A stretch of DNA of 64,000 nucleotides from Cellulophaga sp. Hel_I_12 (GCF_000799565.1 NZ_JUHB01000001.1:1611001-1675000), one strand, 5' to 3'; positions 18,135 through 27,989 are shown, counted from the stretch's first letter. The notes: generated by a model from the letters alone, not told the origin. Numbers and translations are program-made.

Positions 18135-19637
18135 CTATCTCAACTGTATTTTATTATTCTTCAAACGAAGTCGTAGCCAATCCATAAGTTTTTTGCCATC
18201 AGCGGCGGCTTGAGCGTCTTTTATGTTCTTTTTCCATTGCGCTTCAAATACCGGAATCGTGTCTGTTTTTTGAAAATCAGTGGTAATGGTATAGGAATAA
18301 CTTAAAGATGCCAAATTTTCATAATTAACTTTAGCTTCAGCACTAATGTCTTGAAAAGGTATTTGTGTAGCCGCCAATTTTTCTAAGCGCACTAAATCTA
18401 GTTCTAATAACTTAATACGCTCATCTTTACTTAAAAGCTCTGCCTTCTTTGTTTCATAAAGCTCACTCACGTACTTAAACTGATCAATTTCTTCATTTTT
18501 AGATCCCTGAATGATTCTCAGCTCTACTTCCTTAAGATATTGAAAATCACCATCCATAATATTATTCCAACTTGAAATGATATTATCAGGCACCAATTCA
18601 TCACCCATAAACACCACCTCAATCAATGAATTTTCAGCTTTTGCTTCCTTGCGAAAAATTAAATCAAACAAAGATTTATCGTTCCCATGGTATTCAATAT
18701 TTGTAAAATCACTCAGAAAATAACCATTGCCTGCAAATTCATATTTAGCAATAGTATTATTTATAAATTGTTGTGCATCACTTTTAAATCTAGACTCTCT
18801 CCATGCCTGAAAAAAGGTCCATGTTGCAGGAATCATTACTGCAATGGCCACTAATGATGCTATTCTTGAAATTGTTCTTCTACGTTGTGAGTTCGCATAT
18901 CGAACCATAGGAAATTTCAAAATTTTGATCACCAAAAAAGTCGCTAAGCCAATAAAAATGGTATTGATTGTGAACAAATACATAGCTCCCGTGGCATAAT
19001 CCCAGTTGCCAATGGCCAAGCCGAAACCTACGGTGCACAAGGGCGGCATTAAAGCCGTTGCAATGGCCACCCCAAAAATTACACTCGCGATAGTTCCTTT
19101 TTTTGCTCTGGCAATCACCAAAGCCAAACCCCCGAAAAAGGCAATTAAAACATCGCGAATATCAGGAGCAGTACGCGCTAAAAGTTCCGAAGATTCATCA
19201 CGCAAAGGAAAAAAAGCAAAGAATAGATACGCGGTCAAAATACTCAGTACCACCATGACCGCAAAATTCTTTAAGGAACGCCTTAAGGTGTCTACATCAT
19301 TAATAGCCAATGAAAGACCCATACCTAAAATAGGTCCCATTAAAGGCGAAATTAACATCGCACCAATAACCACAGCCGTAGAATTTGCATTTAAGCCTAC
19401 CGATGCAATAAAAATAGAACAGATTAGAATCCAAGAGGTATGCCCTTTAAACGGAATATCCGCGATAATAGACTCTCGTGTTGCTTCTTGATCGGTGTTA
19501 TTCCGAATGTCAAGCAAATCAGATAAAAAATGTTTTACAGAACCCAAAAGTCCTTTAAAGTCTTTTTTTACATTTTCACTTTTAGCACCTTCATTGCTAT
19601 TAGGAGAAACGTGATCTTTGTTAACTTCGTCGTGCAT
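18135..19637 (-). CDS. DUF389 family membrane protein
   Basis: Integral membrane protein of the DUF389 family, 500 aa. After a charged N-terminus comes a block of about six transmembrane helices (residues 65-280) with the family's NSTAVVIGAMLISPLMGPILG and IATALMPPLCTVGFGLA. The last 220 residues form a soluble domain. No function is established for the family; a transport role is often guessed. It follows mannose-1-phosphate guanylyltransferase by three bases, so it is the last gene of that operon. No link to sugar metabolism is known. Confidence 0.9.
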   Translation of the reverse strand: MHDEVNKDHVSPNSNEGAKSENVKKDFKGLLGSVKHFLSDLLDIRNNTDQEATRESIIADIPFKGHTSWILICSIFIASVGLNANSTAVVIGAMLISPLMGPILGMGLSLAINDVDTLRRSLKNFAVMVVLSILTAYLFFAFFPLRDESSELLARTAPDIRDVLIAFFGGLALVIARAKKGTIASVIFGVAIATALMPPLCTVGFGLAIGNWDYATGAMYLFTINTIFIGLATFLVIKILKFPMVRYANSQRRRTISRIASLVAIAVMIPATWTFFQAWRESRFKSDAQQFINNTIAKYEFAGNGYFLSDFTNIEYHGNDKSLFDLIFRKEAKAENSLIEVVFMGDELVPDNIISSWNNIMDGDFQYLKEVELRIIQGSKNEEIDQFKYVSELYETKKAELLSKDERIKLLELDLVRLEKLAATQIPFQDISAEAKVNYENLASLSYSYTITTDFQKTDTIPVFEAQWKKNIKDAQAAADGKKLMDWLRLRLKNNKIQLR

Positions 19638-19640
19638 ATA

Positions 19641-20720
19641 TTAAGTATACTGGTTACCAAACTTATTTTTAATCTTAACAAGAACTTGTTTAATATCTTG
19701 TTCTTTCGATTTAGGGTAAATTAATAAAACGTCTTCCTTATCTACAATGATATAATCTTTTAAACCATCAACCACAATAATTTTATCCTTTGAAGACCGA
19801 ATCATGTTGCCACTAGCATCTTGACTCAGCACTTTACTGTTTACAACAGCATTATGATGTTCATCTTTATCTAATTTATCATATAACGAGCCCCAAGTTC
19901 CCAAATCATTCCAATCAAAGGTGGCTGGCAATACAAAAATGTGCTTTGAAGGTTCTAAAATAGCATAATCTATCGATATATTTTCAGCTTTCGGATAATT
20001 CTCATTGATAAAAGCCTGTTCGTCTTTGGTATTGTAAACAGCTATTCCTTTTTCAAATAAAGCAAACTCAGAAGCTTGATACTTTTTAAAGGCATTAATA
20101 ATTGTCGTTACACTCCACATAAAAATACCCGCATTCCATAGAAAATTACCTTGTGCAATAAAATCTTTAGCGGTTTCATAATCTGGTTTTTCTCTAAATT
20201 GATGTACTTTTTTGAGACCCACACCACTGGCTTTTTCAAATTCAATATACCCAAAACCCGTATTCGGAAACGTGGGTTTTATGCCTAAAGTGCAAAGCAC
20301 ATCTTCCTTTTCACATTTGTCAAAACACTGTTTCACATCATTGGCAAAGGCAGTTTCGTCTTCAATCCAATGATCGCTGGGTGCCACAATCATCACCGCA
20401 TCAGGATTTTGCTTTTGAATTTTCAAAGCGGCGTACAAAATGCAAGGTGCTGTATTTCGCATGGCAGGTTCTAACACCACTTGGTCTTGTTTTACCAGTG
20501 GTAATTGCTGCAGCACCAAATCATTATAGCGCTCGTTCGTCAGAATTAAAATCTGCTCCGTAGGAACAAATTTATTTAGGCGTTTAAATGTTTTTTGTAT
20601 TAAGGTATCACCAGTACCTAACATGTCATGAAACTGCTTTGGGTTATCGGTGGTGCTCATAGGCCAAAAACGGGAACCAACGCCACCCGCCATTAATACG
20701 GCGTAATAATTTTTATTCAT
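19641..20720 (-). CDS. manC: Mannose-1-phosphate guanylyltransferase
   Basis: Makes GDP-mannose from mannose-1-phosphate and GTP, feeding polysaccharide, lipopolysaccharide and glycoprotein synthesis. The nucleotidyltransferase signature AGGVGSRFWPMSTTDNPKQF is at residues 12-31, and the sugar-binding FREKPD lies near 190. At 359 aa it is the short, single-function form without the C-terminal phosphomannose isomerase cupin of bifunctional ManC. It lies four bases after the SprT-like gene and three bases before the DUF389 gene. Confidence 0.9.
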   Translation of the reverse strand: MNKNYYAVLMAGGVGSRFWPMSTTDNPKQFHDMLGTGDTLIQKTFKRLNKFVPTEQILILTNERYNDLVLQQLPLVKQDQVVLEPAMRNTAPCILYAALKIQKQNPDAVMIVAPSDHWIEDETAFANDVKQCFDKCEKEDVLCTLGIKPTFPNTGFGYIEFEKASGVGLKKVHQFREKPDYETAKDFIAQGNFLWNAGIFMWSVTTIINAFKKYQASEFALFEKGIAVYNTKDEQAFINENYPKAENISIDYAILEPSKHIFVLPATFDWNDLGTWGSLYDKLDKDEHHNAVVNSKVLSQDASGNMIRSSKDKIIVVDGLKDYIIVDKEDVLLIYPKSKEQDIKQVLVKIKNKFGNQYT

Positions 20721-20724
20721 TTTT

Positions 20725-21327
20725 TTAGTCTTTTATCAATTCAACTTCGGCATTAGGCTGAAACAGGTATACTTTTCCCGTGGCCAACTCTGCACATTCG
20801 TAACGTTTTACTTTTTTATTTCCTTTTTTAAAGAGGCGTCCATTATGGATTCTGAAAATACTCCCGATAGGCAATTCAAAAACATAATTGGTATCAGTGG
20901 CTTGAACATCATAATTTTTCAGGGCTAATGATAATTTTGCATCGGTATCACTACTCGCACTTGGATTTCTAAAATGATTCGCTATCAGGGGTAATACTCT
21001 TGGCGGATATACCTCAGGACGAATAAAAGGCAACATTAAGGCCTGAAAGGTACGTTTCCATTCTAAGCCGTGTGGCTTAATGCTTCTGCCATATTTTTCA
21101 AAAGCCACTAAATGGGCAATTTCATGCACTAAGGTCATTAAAAATCGGTATTTATTTAAAGAGGCGTTCACGGTAATTTTGTGAGACCCATTAGGCAAAC
21201 GTCGATAATCACCATGCCGGGTCACCCGCTGATTTACAATTTTTAAATTTACACTATGTACCTTAATCATCTCTATACACAACGGTATTGCGCGTTCAGG
21301 AAGGTATTTTTCTAGTGTTTTTTGCAT
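20725..21327 (-). CDS. SprT-like zinc metalloprotein
   Basis: A 200-residue protein with the HEIAH zinc motif (in TLVHEIAHLVAFEKYG, about residue 85) and a third candidate ligand in KPHGLEWK, the layout of SprT-like domains. The C-terminal third carries basic turns (RLFKKGNKKVKRYEC) that could bind nucleic acid. The related eukaryotic SPRTN cleaves proteins crosslinked to DNA, but bacterial SprT roles are poorly defined. It heads a three-gene operon with manC and the DUF389 gene. Confidence 0.85.
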   Translation of the reverse strand: MQKTLEKYLPERAIPLCIEMIKVHSVNLKIVNQRVTRHGDYRRLPNGSHKITVNASLNKYRFLMTLVHEIAHLVAFEKYGRSIKPHGLEWKRTFQALMLPFIRPEVYPPRVLPLIANHFRNPSASSDTDAKLSLALKNYDVQATDTNYVFELPIGSIFRIHNGRLFKKGNKKVKRYECAELATGKVYLFQPNAEVELIKD

Positions 21328-21511
21328 ACTGTAAACTTAGTATAAATTGAAGCTGTTGTAAAATAAGAAAATTAAAAATCAGAACGCTAAATAGTAAATA
21401 GTCCTTTGTACCTATGGTTTTCGACACTAATTTTCTCTCCCTGAGCAACAACATAGTGCTCAATTATGGTTTCACACGCTTTTCCTATCGTTATTTTTAA
21501 AAAATTTTACA

Positions 21512-22192
21512 TTAAGGTGTGCTACTACTCACTTGCAAAAGTTTCCCATTATAAAACTTGCTTCCTGTCAAAGCAAATTCTTTTATATAGCTCGCCATTT
21601 CCAAAGCTGTCGTTGGTGCTTGGTAGCCAGGAAAAGCTTCTTCTAACATTTCGGTTTGTACGGCTCCTAAGGCCAAAACATTAAAAGATGGGCCTGTCTC
21701 CTTGAACTCTTCTGCCCATAATTCGGTTAAGGTAATAACCGCTGCCTTACTGGAACTGTACGCCGCTAAACTTGGGAACTTCATACTTCCTTGTACACCT
21801 CCCATAGAACTTATGGTGATCACATGTCCTGTTTTTGGCATTTTGGGCACCACCATTTTTGTGACACTAGCCACACCAAAAACGTTTACTTTATACACCT
21901 CTTCAAACTCCGTTTCTGTGGTTTCTAAAAAAGGCTTATTCAGTAATCTACCCGCATTATTAATCAAAACATCTACTTGCTTCCAATTTTTGCTTAAAAA
22001 ATCATCTAGCTTTTTTAAATCATCGGGTTGAGCCAAATCAAATGGAAAAGTAAAAATATTTTTATGCTTTAAATCGGAAATAGGTTTATCGTTTCGAGAT
22101 AAAGCCAATACTTGATGCCCTTCATCTGCAAAAAGCTGTGCCATCTCAAAACCGATACCTCTGCTTGCCCCAGTAATAATAATAGTTGCCAT
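21512..22192 (-). CDS. SDR family short-chain dehydrogenase
   Basis: NAD(P)-dependent oxidoreductase, 226 aa, of the classical short-chain family. The cofactor loop TGASRGIG is at residues 7-14, NNAG near 78, the catalytic Ser in TISSMGG and the YxxxK pair in YSSSKAA. Substrate is not predictable. Its start overlaps the stop of the upstream M28 peptidase gene by one base, so the two are coupled in translation although no metabolic link is obvious. Confidence 0.88.
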   Translation of the reverse strand: MATIIITGASRGIGFEMAQLFADEGHQVLALSRNDKPISDLKHKNIFTFPFDLAQPDDLKKLDDFLSKNWKQVDVLINNAGRLLNKPFLETTETEFEEVYKVNVFGVASVTKMVVPKMPKTGHVITISSMGGVQGSMKFPSLAAYSSSKAAVITLTELWAEEFKETGPSFNVLALGAVQTEMLEEAFPGYQAPTTALEMASYIKEFALTGSKFYNGKLLQVSSSTP

Positions 22193-23223
22193 TAGTTGTT
22201 GTATTTTATTTCTTTTGTAGCTGCATTTATAATACCTGAAACCATCGGAATAGATTTATTTACAACGGTTGCCATGTGATCAAAATCCATTTTAGCGGCT
22301 TCGTCACCCACCTTATGGTAATGGTCAAAATTGGTGAAATCAAAGGTGCAAAAAGTTTGAGACGGTACATTAAAGGCGGTATGAAAAGCATAATTATCAG
22401 AACGCTTAAACAAGTTCATTTGCTTGGCCGAAGGTAAAAACCCAATTAAATTTTCTCCACTATAGGCGTTGGCAACTTCTGCCATATTTGAATTTTCGTA
22501 ACCGGTAACATACATAAAGTAATCTTTATCTTGTAAAGCCACACCCACCATTTCAAAATTCAGCATGGTGTATAAGTCTATATTGTCTTCTTTTAAGCGT
22601 TCCGCTAAATCCTTTGATCCCAATAATCCCTTTTCTTCTGCGGTAAATAGTGCAAAAATAATGGTACGCTTATTTGTTTTTGTACTGGCAAAATAGCGTG
22701 CCATTTCCAACACGGTAGTTGTTCCAGAAGCGTTATCATTAGCGCCATTGGCAATAGCGTCTCCGTCTTGTGGAGCAAGCTGACCAATGTGATCGTAATG
22801 TGCACCGATGATCACAACTTCGTTTTTAAGCTTGGCATCATTCCCTTCAAGAACACCCACAACATTATACGCCGGTTTGTTGAAATTTGAGATGCTGTCT
22901 TTATAAAATTCAAAATAAGGTTTTATCCCGTTTTTCTGAAATATGGCCTCAATATAATTTGCGGCTTTCTCAATTCCTTCGCTTCCTGCTTCCCTACCTT
23001 TTAATTCGTCGGATGCTAAAAAAGTAATAATATCTCCTACATCTTTGCTTTTTGAAAAAGAAACCGCAGGAACTACTTTTCTGATTTCTGTTTTAGTTTC
23101 AGTGTTCGTTTCTTCAGGAGCTGTAATTTCTATGATATTTGATGAATCTGTTTCAATAATTTGTGGCGTTTTGCAGCTGTAAAAAGCAAGGGCCATTAGA
23201 ACAACACTATAAATAATTTTCAT
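22192..23223 (-). CDS. M28 family zinc aminopeptidase lipoprotein
   Basis: Second M28 exopeptidase of the window. I start it at 23223, where MKIIYSVVLMALAFYSC gives a lipoprotein signal; a longer frame reaches 23286 but adds residues ahead of the signal. Metal-site motifs are AHYDHIGQ, GANDNASGTTTVLEMA and FTAEEKGLLGS, with a late HxxxD in NFDHYHKVGDE. Length is about 343 aa. A Glu/Thr-rich linker separates the lipid anchor from the catalytic domain. It is encoded directly upstream of an SDR gene and behind the terminator of the pyruvate dehydrogenase operon. Confidence 0.88.
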   Translation of the reverse strand: MKIIYSVVLMALAFYSCKTPQIIETDSSNIIEITAPEETNTETKTEIRKVVPAVSFSKSKDVGDIITFLASDELKGREAGSEGIEKAANYIEAIFQKNGIKPYFEFYKDSISNFNKPAYNVVGVLEGNDAKLKNEVVIIGAHYDHIGQLAPQDGDAIANGANDNASGTTTVLEMARYFASTKTNKRTIIFALFTAEEKGLLGSKDLAERLKEDNIDLYTMLNFEMVGVALQDKDYFMYVTGYENSNMAEVANAYSGENLIGFLPSAKQMNLFKRSDNYAFHTAFNVPSQTFCTFDFTNFDHYHKVGDEAAKMDFDHMATVVNKSIPMVSGIINAATKEIKYNN

Positions 23224-23275
23224 TTCGTTAATTTTAGTCTGATTTAAATATGTAGGATAATGAGGTTTTAAAGAT

Positions 23276-23308
23276 AAAAAAAGCATCCTAATAAGTAGGA
23301 TGCTTTTT
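23276..23308 (-). terminator. Terminator of the pdhA-E2 operon
   Basis: A perfect 13-bp stem (23278-23290 with 23296-23308), five-base loop, with a T run on either strand's 3' side. It lies 22 bp after the stop of the E2 gene on the minus strand. Confidence 0.88.
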
Positions 23309-23329
23309 ATAAATTTAAACTATTAGTTT

Positions 23330-25000
23330 TTAAGCCAACATGGTAACTGGGTTTTCAATATACGAACGCAGTGTTTGTAAAAACTGAGCTCCCGATGCAC
23401 CATCAACTGTTCTGTGATCCAAGGCTAAAGTAAGTTTCATGGTATTACCCACTACAATGGCTCCATTTTTAACCACGGGTTTTTCGATAATCGCACCTAC
23501 CGAAAGTATAGCAGAATTAGGTTGATTGATAATCGAAGTAAAACTTTCGATTCCAAACATTCCTAAATTAGAAACCGTAAACGTACTACCTTCCATTTCG
23601 GCCGGTGTTAATTTTTTGTTTCTTGCTTTTCCCGCTAGTTCTTTTACCATTCCGCCAATATGCGAAAGACCCATTTGATCTGCAAATTTTAACACAGGAA
23701 CTACTAATCCGTCTTCAACAGCTACAGCAACTCCAATATGAATATGTTGGTTATACCTTGTTGTTTCGCCTTTCCATGAAGTGTTTACTTGAGGATGCTT
23801 TCTTAAGGCCATGGCGCAAGCTTTCACAACCATATCATTAAAGGAGACTTTGGTCTCTGGCAAATTATTTATTTGTACTCTAGAGCTCATGGCGTTGTCC
23901 ATATCTACCTCAATATTTAAGTAGTAGTGTGGCGCTGTAAACTTAGATTCTCCCAAGCGCTTGGCAATTACCTTACGCATTTGGTTATTTTTCACCTCTT
24001 CAAAACTTTCTTCGCCAACAGGAGCCATCATGGGCGCTGCCGGGGCTGGAGCAGCTGTGCTAGTGCCTGCATTTTCAACTGGCGCAGCTTCCGACACTTT
24101 TTGGGAAGGAGTGAAATTTTCAACATCTTTTTTAGTAATTCTACCGTTATCGCCAGAACCACTAACAGATGCCAAGTTTATACCTTTATCTGAAGCTATT
24201 TTTTTAGCTAAAGGAGATGCAAAAATACGCTGGCCATCATTGGTTGTTGGCGCTGTATTTTCTTCCTTTGTTGTTTCGGTTTTTGCTGTTTCTTTAGACG
24301 CTTCATCAGGTGTTGAAGCCTCTTTTTTTGTTGTCTTAGGTTTCGCATTTAAAACACTGTCTACATCTGTACCTTCTGGACCTATGACCGCAAGAACGGC
24401 GTCGACAGGGGAAGATTCTCCTTCTTGAATACCAATATATAGCAAGGTTCCTGAGTAGAATGATTCAAACTCCATCGTAGCCTTGTCGGTTTCGATTTCT
24501 GCTAAAATATCACCTTCTTCAATTTTATCTCCTACTTTTTTTAACCAAGAAGCTACGGTACCTTCTTCCATAGTATCACTAAGGCGCGGCATTTTTACAA
24601 CCTCAACGCCTTCAGGAATTTCAGAAGCTTCTGCAGTTTCGTCAACAGTAGAAGCTTGTTTCGATGAATCGTCTTTTACGGCCTCTTTTTCAGGAGCTTC
24701 CTCTTTTTTGTCCGAATCGCCTGTTGCATCTGAACTATTTAATAATCCAGAAATATCCTCACCTTCTTCTCCAATAATTGCTAAAAGTGTATCCACAGGA
24801 GCACCATCTCCTTCTTGAATTCCAATGTGCAACAAAACGCCTTCATGAAAAGACTCAAATTCCATGGTAGCTTTATCAGTTTCGATTTCCGCTAGAATGT
24901 CGCCTTCCTGAATTTTATCTCCAACTTTTTTTAACCACTTAGCGACAGTACCTTCTTCCATGGTATCACTAAGTCTCGGCATATTTATTACTTCTGCCAT
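23330..25000 (-). CDS. pdhC: Pyruvate dehydrogenase E2, dihydrolipoamide acetyltransferase
   Basis: Transfers the acetyl group from E1 to CoA in the pyruvate dehydrogenase complex. Domain order in 556 aa: lipoyl domain 1 (about 3-88, lipoylated Lys43), a Glu/Ser/Lys-rich linker, lipoyl domain 2 (about 132-218, Lys173), a second linker, the E1/E3-binding domain (about 258-296) and the catalytic domain to the end with HRTVDG (His529, Asp533). The two lipoyl domains are almost alike, which points to an internal duplication. It follows pdhA by four bases. E1-beta is not in the cluster. Confidence 0.93.
   Translation of the reverse strand: MAEVINMPRLSDTMEEGTVAKWLKKVGDKIQEGDILAEIETDKATMEFESFHEGVLLHIGIQEGDGAPVDTLLAIIGEEGEDISGLLNSSDATGDSDKKEEAPEKEAVKDDSSKQASTVDETAEASEIPEGVEVVKMPRLSDTMEEGTVASWLKKVGDKIEEGDILAEIETDKATMEFESFYSGTLLYIGIQEGESSPVDAVLAVIGPEGTDVDSVLNAKPKTTKKEASTPDEASKETAKTETTKEENTAPTTNDGQRIFASPLAKKIASDKGINLASVSGSGDNGRITKKDVENFTPSQKVSEAAPVENAGTSTAAPAPAAPMMAPVGEESFEEVKNNQMRKVIAKRLGESKFTAPHYYLNIEVDMDNAMSSRVQINNLPETKVSFNDMVVKACAMALRKHPQVNTSWKGETTRYNQHIHIGVAVAVEDGLVVPVLKFADQMGLSHIGGMVKELAGKARNKKLTPAEMEGSTFTVSNLGMFGIESFTSIINQPNSAILSVGAIIEKPVVKNGAIVVGNTMKLTLALDHRTVDGASGAQFLQTLRSYIENPVTMLA
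24347..24607 (-). repeat. Intragenic repeat encoding lipoyl domain 2
   Basis: Second copy of a duplicated segment of about 260 bp in the E2 gene. It shares long identical protein runs with 24737-24994 (for example LAEIETDKATMEFES). Confidence 0.75.
24737..24994 (-). repeat. Intragenic repeat encoding lipoyl domain 1
   Basis: First copy of the duplicated lipoyl segment of the E2 gene, matching 24347-24607 at DNA and protein level. Confidence 0.75.
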
Positions 25001-25004
25001 CTAA

Positions 25005-26003
25005 CTATAATTTATGTTTTAAAAACGGGTAATCTTCTTGATCGTAAACCATATCGTATAATTGACTTATCGGCGGATAATCAGATTCGTCAGCAAACTT
25101 TTCACATTCGTTCACCAATTGTTTTACCCTCTTATCTATTGCCTTAATCTCTTCGTCTGTGGCGTACTTATTATCCTTAATCACCTGTAAAACTTGAGTA
25201 ATAGGATCTATTTTTTTATACTCTTCTACCTCATCTTTCGTTCTATATTGCTGCGCATCCGACATGGAGTGGCCTCTATATCTATAGGTCTTCATTTCTA
25301 AAAATGTTGGTCCACCACCACTTCTGGCTCTTTCAATAGCCTTATTCATTTCTTTAGCTACCGTTACAGGATCCATACCATCCACAGGTCCGCAAGGCAT
25401 CTCGTAGCCTAATCCTAATTTCCAAATATCGGTAGAGAATGACGTTCTTGCCACAGAAGTTCCCATCGCGTAGCCATTATTTTCACAGACAAAAACCACA
25501 GGTAATTGCCATAACATCGCCAAATTAAAGGTTTCATGTAAAGAACCTTGACGTACTGCACCATCTCCCATATAACAAAGAGTTACAGCATCATTTTTTT
25601 TGTATTTATCAGCAAAAGCAAGCCCGGCTCCTAATGGAATTTGACCACCCACAATACCATGCCCACCATAAAAACGGTGTTCCTTAGAAAAAATATGCAT
25701 AGAGCCTCCCATACCTTGCGATGTACCTGTAACTTTTCCGTACAATTCGGCCATTACTCGTTTAGGATCAACACCCATCCCAATGGGCTGAACGTGATTT
25801 CTATAGGCTGTAATCATTTTATCTTTGGTAAGATCCATGGCATGTAAAGCCCCAGCTAATACAGCTTCTTGCCCATTGTAAAGATGCAAGAATCCTCGAA
25901 CTTTTTGTTGAATATATACCGCGGCTAGTTTATCCTCGAATTTTCTCCAGAACAACATATCTTCATACCATTTAAGGTAGACCTCTTTTGTGATTTTTTT
26001 CAT
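25005..26003 (-). CDS. pdhA: Pyruvate dehydrogenase E1 component alpha subunit
   Basis: Thiamine-diphosphate subunit that decarboxylates pyruvate. In 332 aa the thiamine motif runs from GDGAVRQGS to NNGYAMGT. The phosphorylation-loop region of the family follows (RYRGHSMSDAQQYR). The beta subunit needed for an active E1 is not in this window and must be encoded elsewhere, as is common in flavobacteria. A 210-bp AT-rich gap without visible gene separates it from cdd, so it may have its own promoter. Confidence 0.93.
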   Translation of the reverse strand: MKKITKEVYLKWYEDMLFWRKFEDKLAAVYIQQKVRGFLHLYNGQEAVLAGALHAMDLTKDKMITAYRNHVQPIGMGVDPKRVMAELYGKVTGTSQGMGGSMHIFSKEHRFYGGHGIVGGQIPLGAGLAFADKYKKNDAVTLCYMGDGAVRQGSLHETFNLAMLWQLPVVFVCENNGYAMGTSVARTSFSTDIWKLGLGYEMPCGPVDGMDPVTVAKEMNKAIERARSGGGPTFLEMKTYRYRGHSMSDAQQYRTKDEVEEYKKIDPITQVLQVIKDNKYATDEEIKAIDKRVKQLVNECEKFADESDYPPISQLYDMVYDQEDYPFLKHKL

Positions 26004-26213
26004 TAAATGCGATTTTAAAAAAAGAACTAATTGCTGCTATTCAATTTTTGGGTTTAAAAATTGAATAGCAAAAATACACATATAAATCAATAGGGGAAAA
26101 AAATTAAAGAAAAAGCTTAACCCACCATAGAAAATAAAGTAGGGATTAAAAAAACTAAGGATTTCATAATAGCAGCTTCTTTTTCTGCGATTTTGGCAAA
26201 AAAAACAAGATAG

Positions 26214-26696
26214 CTATAGGAATGAACTACTGAAAGCTAATGGCAAAATATCCGCTAAAGAATGAAATAAGACAACCTGACCTTCTTCTCCCATTAATAA
26301 AACTCTAATGGGCTGCTGTTGCTTTTGCTCGTACTCAATCATAGATTGACGACAATTACCGCAAGGTGCAGCTGGCTCTTTAACAACATAGTTTTTAGAG
26401 GTAGCCGTAATTGCAACCGTTTTTATTTCTATTCCAGGATACCTAGCACCTGCTTGAAAAATAGCAACACGCTCTGCGCATAGTCCCGAAGGATAGGATG
26501 CGTTTTCTTGGTTATTTCCTATAACAACCTCAGCATTCCCCAGCAAAACAGCAGCACCTACATAAAAGTTAGAATAGGGCGCATAGGCGTTACGACGTGC
26601 TTCAATGGCCGATTTCATAAGTAGTTTATCTTCTGTATTTAGACTGTCAAGATCTGGATAAACATGGTAATCAATAATAATTTGGTGTTTTTTCAA
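26214..26696 (-). CDS. cdd: Cytidine deaminase
   Basis: Deaminates cytidine and deoxycytidine to uridines in pyrimidine salvage. Zinc and catalytic motifs are CAERVAIF (Cys and catalytic Glu) and PCGNCRQ (two Cys). At 160 aa it is slightly longer than the usual tetrameric form of 130-140 aa, mostly through an N-terminal stretch. It lies between porV (with a terminator between) and pdhA. Confidence 0.93.
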   Translation of the reverse strand: MKKHQIIIDYHVYPDLDSLNTEDKLLMKSAIEARRNAYAPYSNFYVGAAVLLGNAEVVIGNNQENASYPSGLCAERVAIFQAGARYPGIEIKTVAITATSKNYVVKEPAAPCGNCRQSMIEYEQKQQQPIRVLLMGEEGQVVLFHSLADILPLAFSSSFL

Positions 26697-26772
26697 GATA
26701 TATTTTTTTAATCAAGGAAAGGTAACAAATTTAAAAGATAGCTCTTTCAATTGAACACCTATTTAAAATAAA

Positions 26773-26810
26773 AAAGTCCAAAACTAACATGAGTATTAGT
26801 TTTGGACTTT
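26773..26810 (-). terminator. Terminator after porV
   Basis: A perfect 15-bp stem (26773-26787 with 26796-26810), eight-base loop, followed on the minus strand by T-rich sequence. It lies 25 bp past the porV stop and separates porV from cdd. Confidence 0.85.
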
Positions 26811-26834
26811 CGGTATACGAAACTTTAGAAAAAA

Positions 26835-27989
26835 TTAATCATTAAACATTTCTTCTCCTAAATTAAAGGTTAAAGAAAATCGCAACGAATTCTCTAAAGG
26901 ATTTTGAATTCTTGAGGATGAAAATAAATACGACAAATCAACTTGGGTGGCTTTAAATTTAAAGCCAGCACCTAAAGAAAAGAATTTACGAGCTCCCTTT
27001 AAGTTACTTTCATTAAAATAACCTGTTCTCAACATAAATGCATTTTGATAGCTATATTCAGCTCCTAATGCCCAGGTAATTTCTTTTAACTCTTCAGAAA
27101 TACCATCGGGAGCATCTCCAAAGGATTGAAACACACCACTTAAAAAACCTATGTTTTGATATTCTTCGTTATCATTCCCATTGATAACACCATCGCCGTT
27201 GAAATCTTGAGGCGTAGGTACCAATAGCTTATTAAACTCTGTAGTAATAGCAAGGGTGTTGTCCATATCAAGAATAAAGTCAAAGCCAATTCCAGCTTTA
27301 AGATTAGTGGGTAAAAAGTTTTCTTGACCGCCTTCATCATAGGTGATTTTATTTCCTAGGTTTGATATATTAAAACCAGCCCTCCAACGTCCGCTAAACT
27401 TATCATAAGCGATTTCTCTTGAGCGATAAAAACCTGCCAAATCTACGGCAAATGTATTTGCAGCTTGCGTATCTGAAGATCCCGTTTGATCAGGGAACCT
27501 TAAATTTGAACTGATAAATCGACCTGCAACAGCCATGGAAAATGTTTCGGATAATTTCAGGGAGTAAGAACCATCAATAGCCACTTCGTTAGGTTTTACA
27601 ATTCTACCTTCCTCTCCTGCGGTTTGTCTAAGTTCTATTTCGCCAAGCGTAAAATACCTAAGACTGGCTGCAAAAGCACTACGATCATTTATCTTATTAT
27701 AATAGTTGGCACTTAAAAGTCCAATATCATTCACTAAGCTTTCTAAATAAGGGGCATAACTGATACCAAAACCCATTTTATGTTCTGCAAAGGCAAACTT
27801 TGCAGGATTCCATTGTTGTGAATAGGCATCAACAGACGTTGCAACGCCAATATCTCCCATACCCGATGCTCTCGCATCTGCAGTAATAGTTAAAAAGGGA
27901 ACCCCTGTTGGTATTGGTCGACTTTCTTCTTGTTGTGCCGACATTTTAAAAACAATTAATAATAAAGTTGCTGTTACTATTTTTTTCAT
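26835..27989 (-). CDS. porV: Type IX secretion outer-membrane protein PorV
   Basis: PorV (LptO) is the outer-membrane shuttle that takes T9SS cargo from the translocon to the sortase PorU. The protein has 384 aa, a Sec signal ending at KMSAQ, and the PorV signature near the start (GVPFLTITADARASGMGDIG, SQQWNPAKFAF). Strands typical of a 14-strand barrel follow. An acidic calcium-loop-like segment (DFNGDGVINGND) occurs in the middle. It ends with FSLTFNLG. In flavobacteria I know, porU lies directly upstream; here the gap before gldJ contains no porU. Confidence 0.92.
   Translation of the reverse strand: MKKIVTATLLLIVFKMSAQQEESRPIPTGVPFLTITADARASGMGDIGVATSVDAYSQQWNPAKFAFAEHKMGFGISYAPYLESLVNDIGLLSANYYNKINDRSAFAASLRYFTLGEIELRQTAGEEGRIVKPNEVAIDGSYSLKLSETFSMAVAGRFISSNLRFPDQTGSSDTQAANTFAVDLAGFYRSREIAYDKFSGRWRAGFNISNLGNKITYDEGGQENFLPTNLKAGIGFDFILDMDNTLAITTEFNKLLVPTPQDFNGDGVINGNDNEEYQNIGFLSGVFQSFGDAPDGISEELKEITWALGAEYSYQNAFMLRTGYFNESNLKGARKFFSLGAGFKFKATQVDLSYLFSSSRIQNPLENSLRFSLTFNLGEEMFND

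Noticed and set aside
24483..24818. Antisense Ser-rich open frame inside the E2 gene
   Set aside because: It is the reverse reading of the repeated lipoyl and linker sequence; codon bias of the E2 frame explains it.
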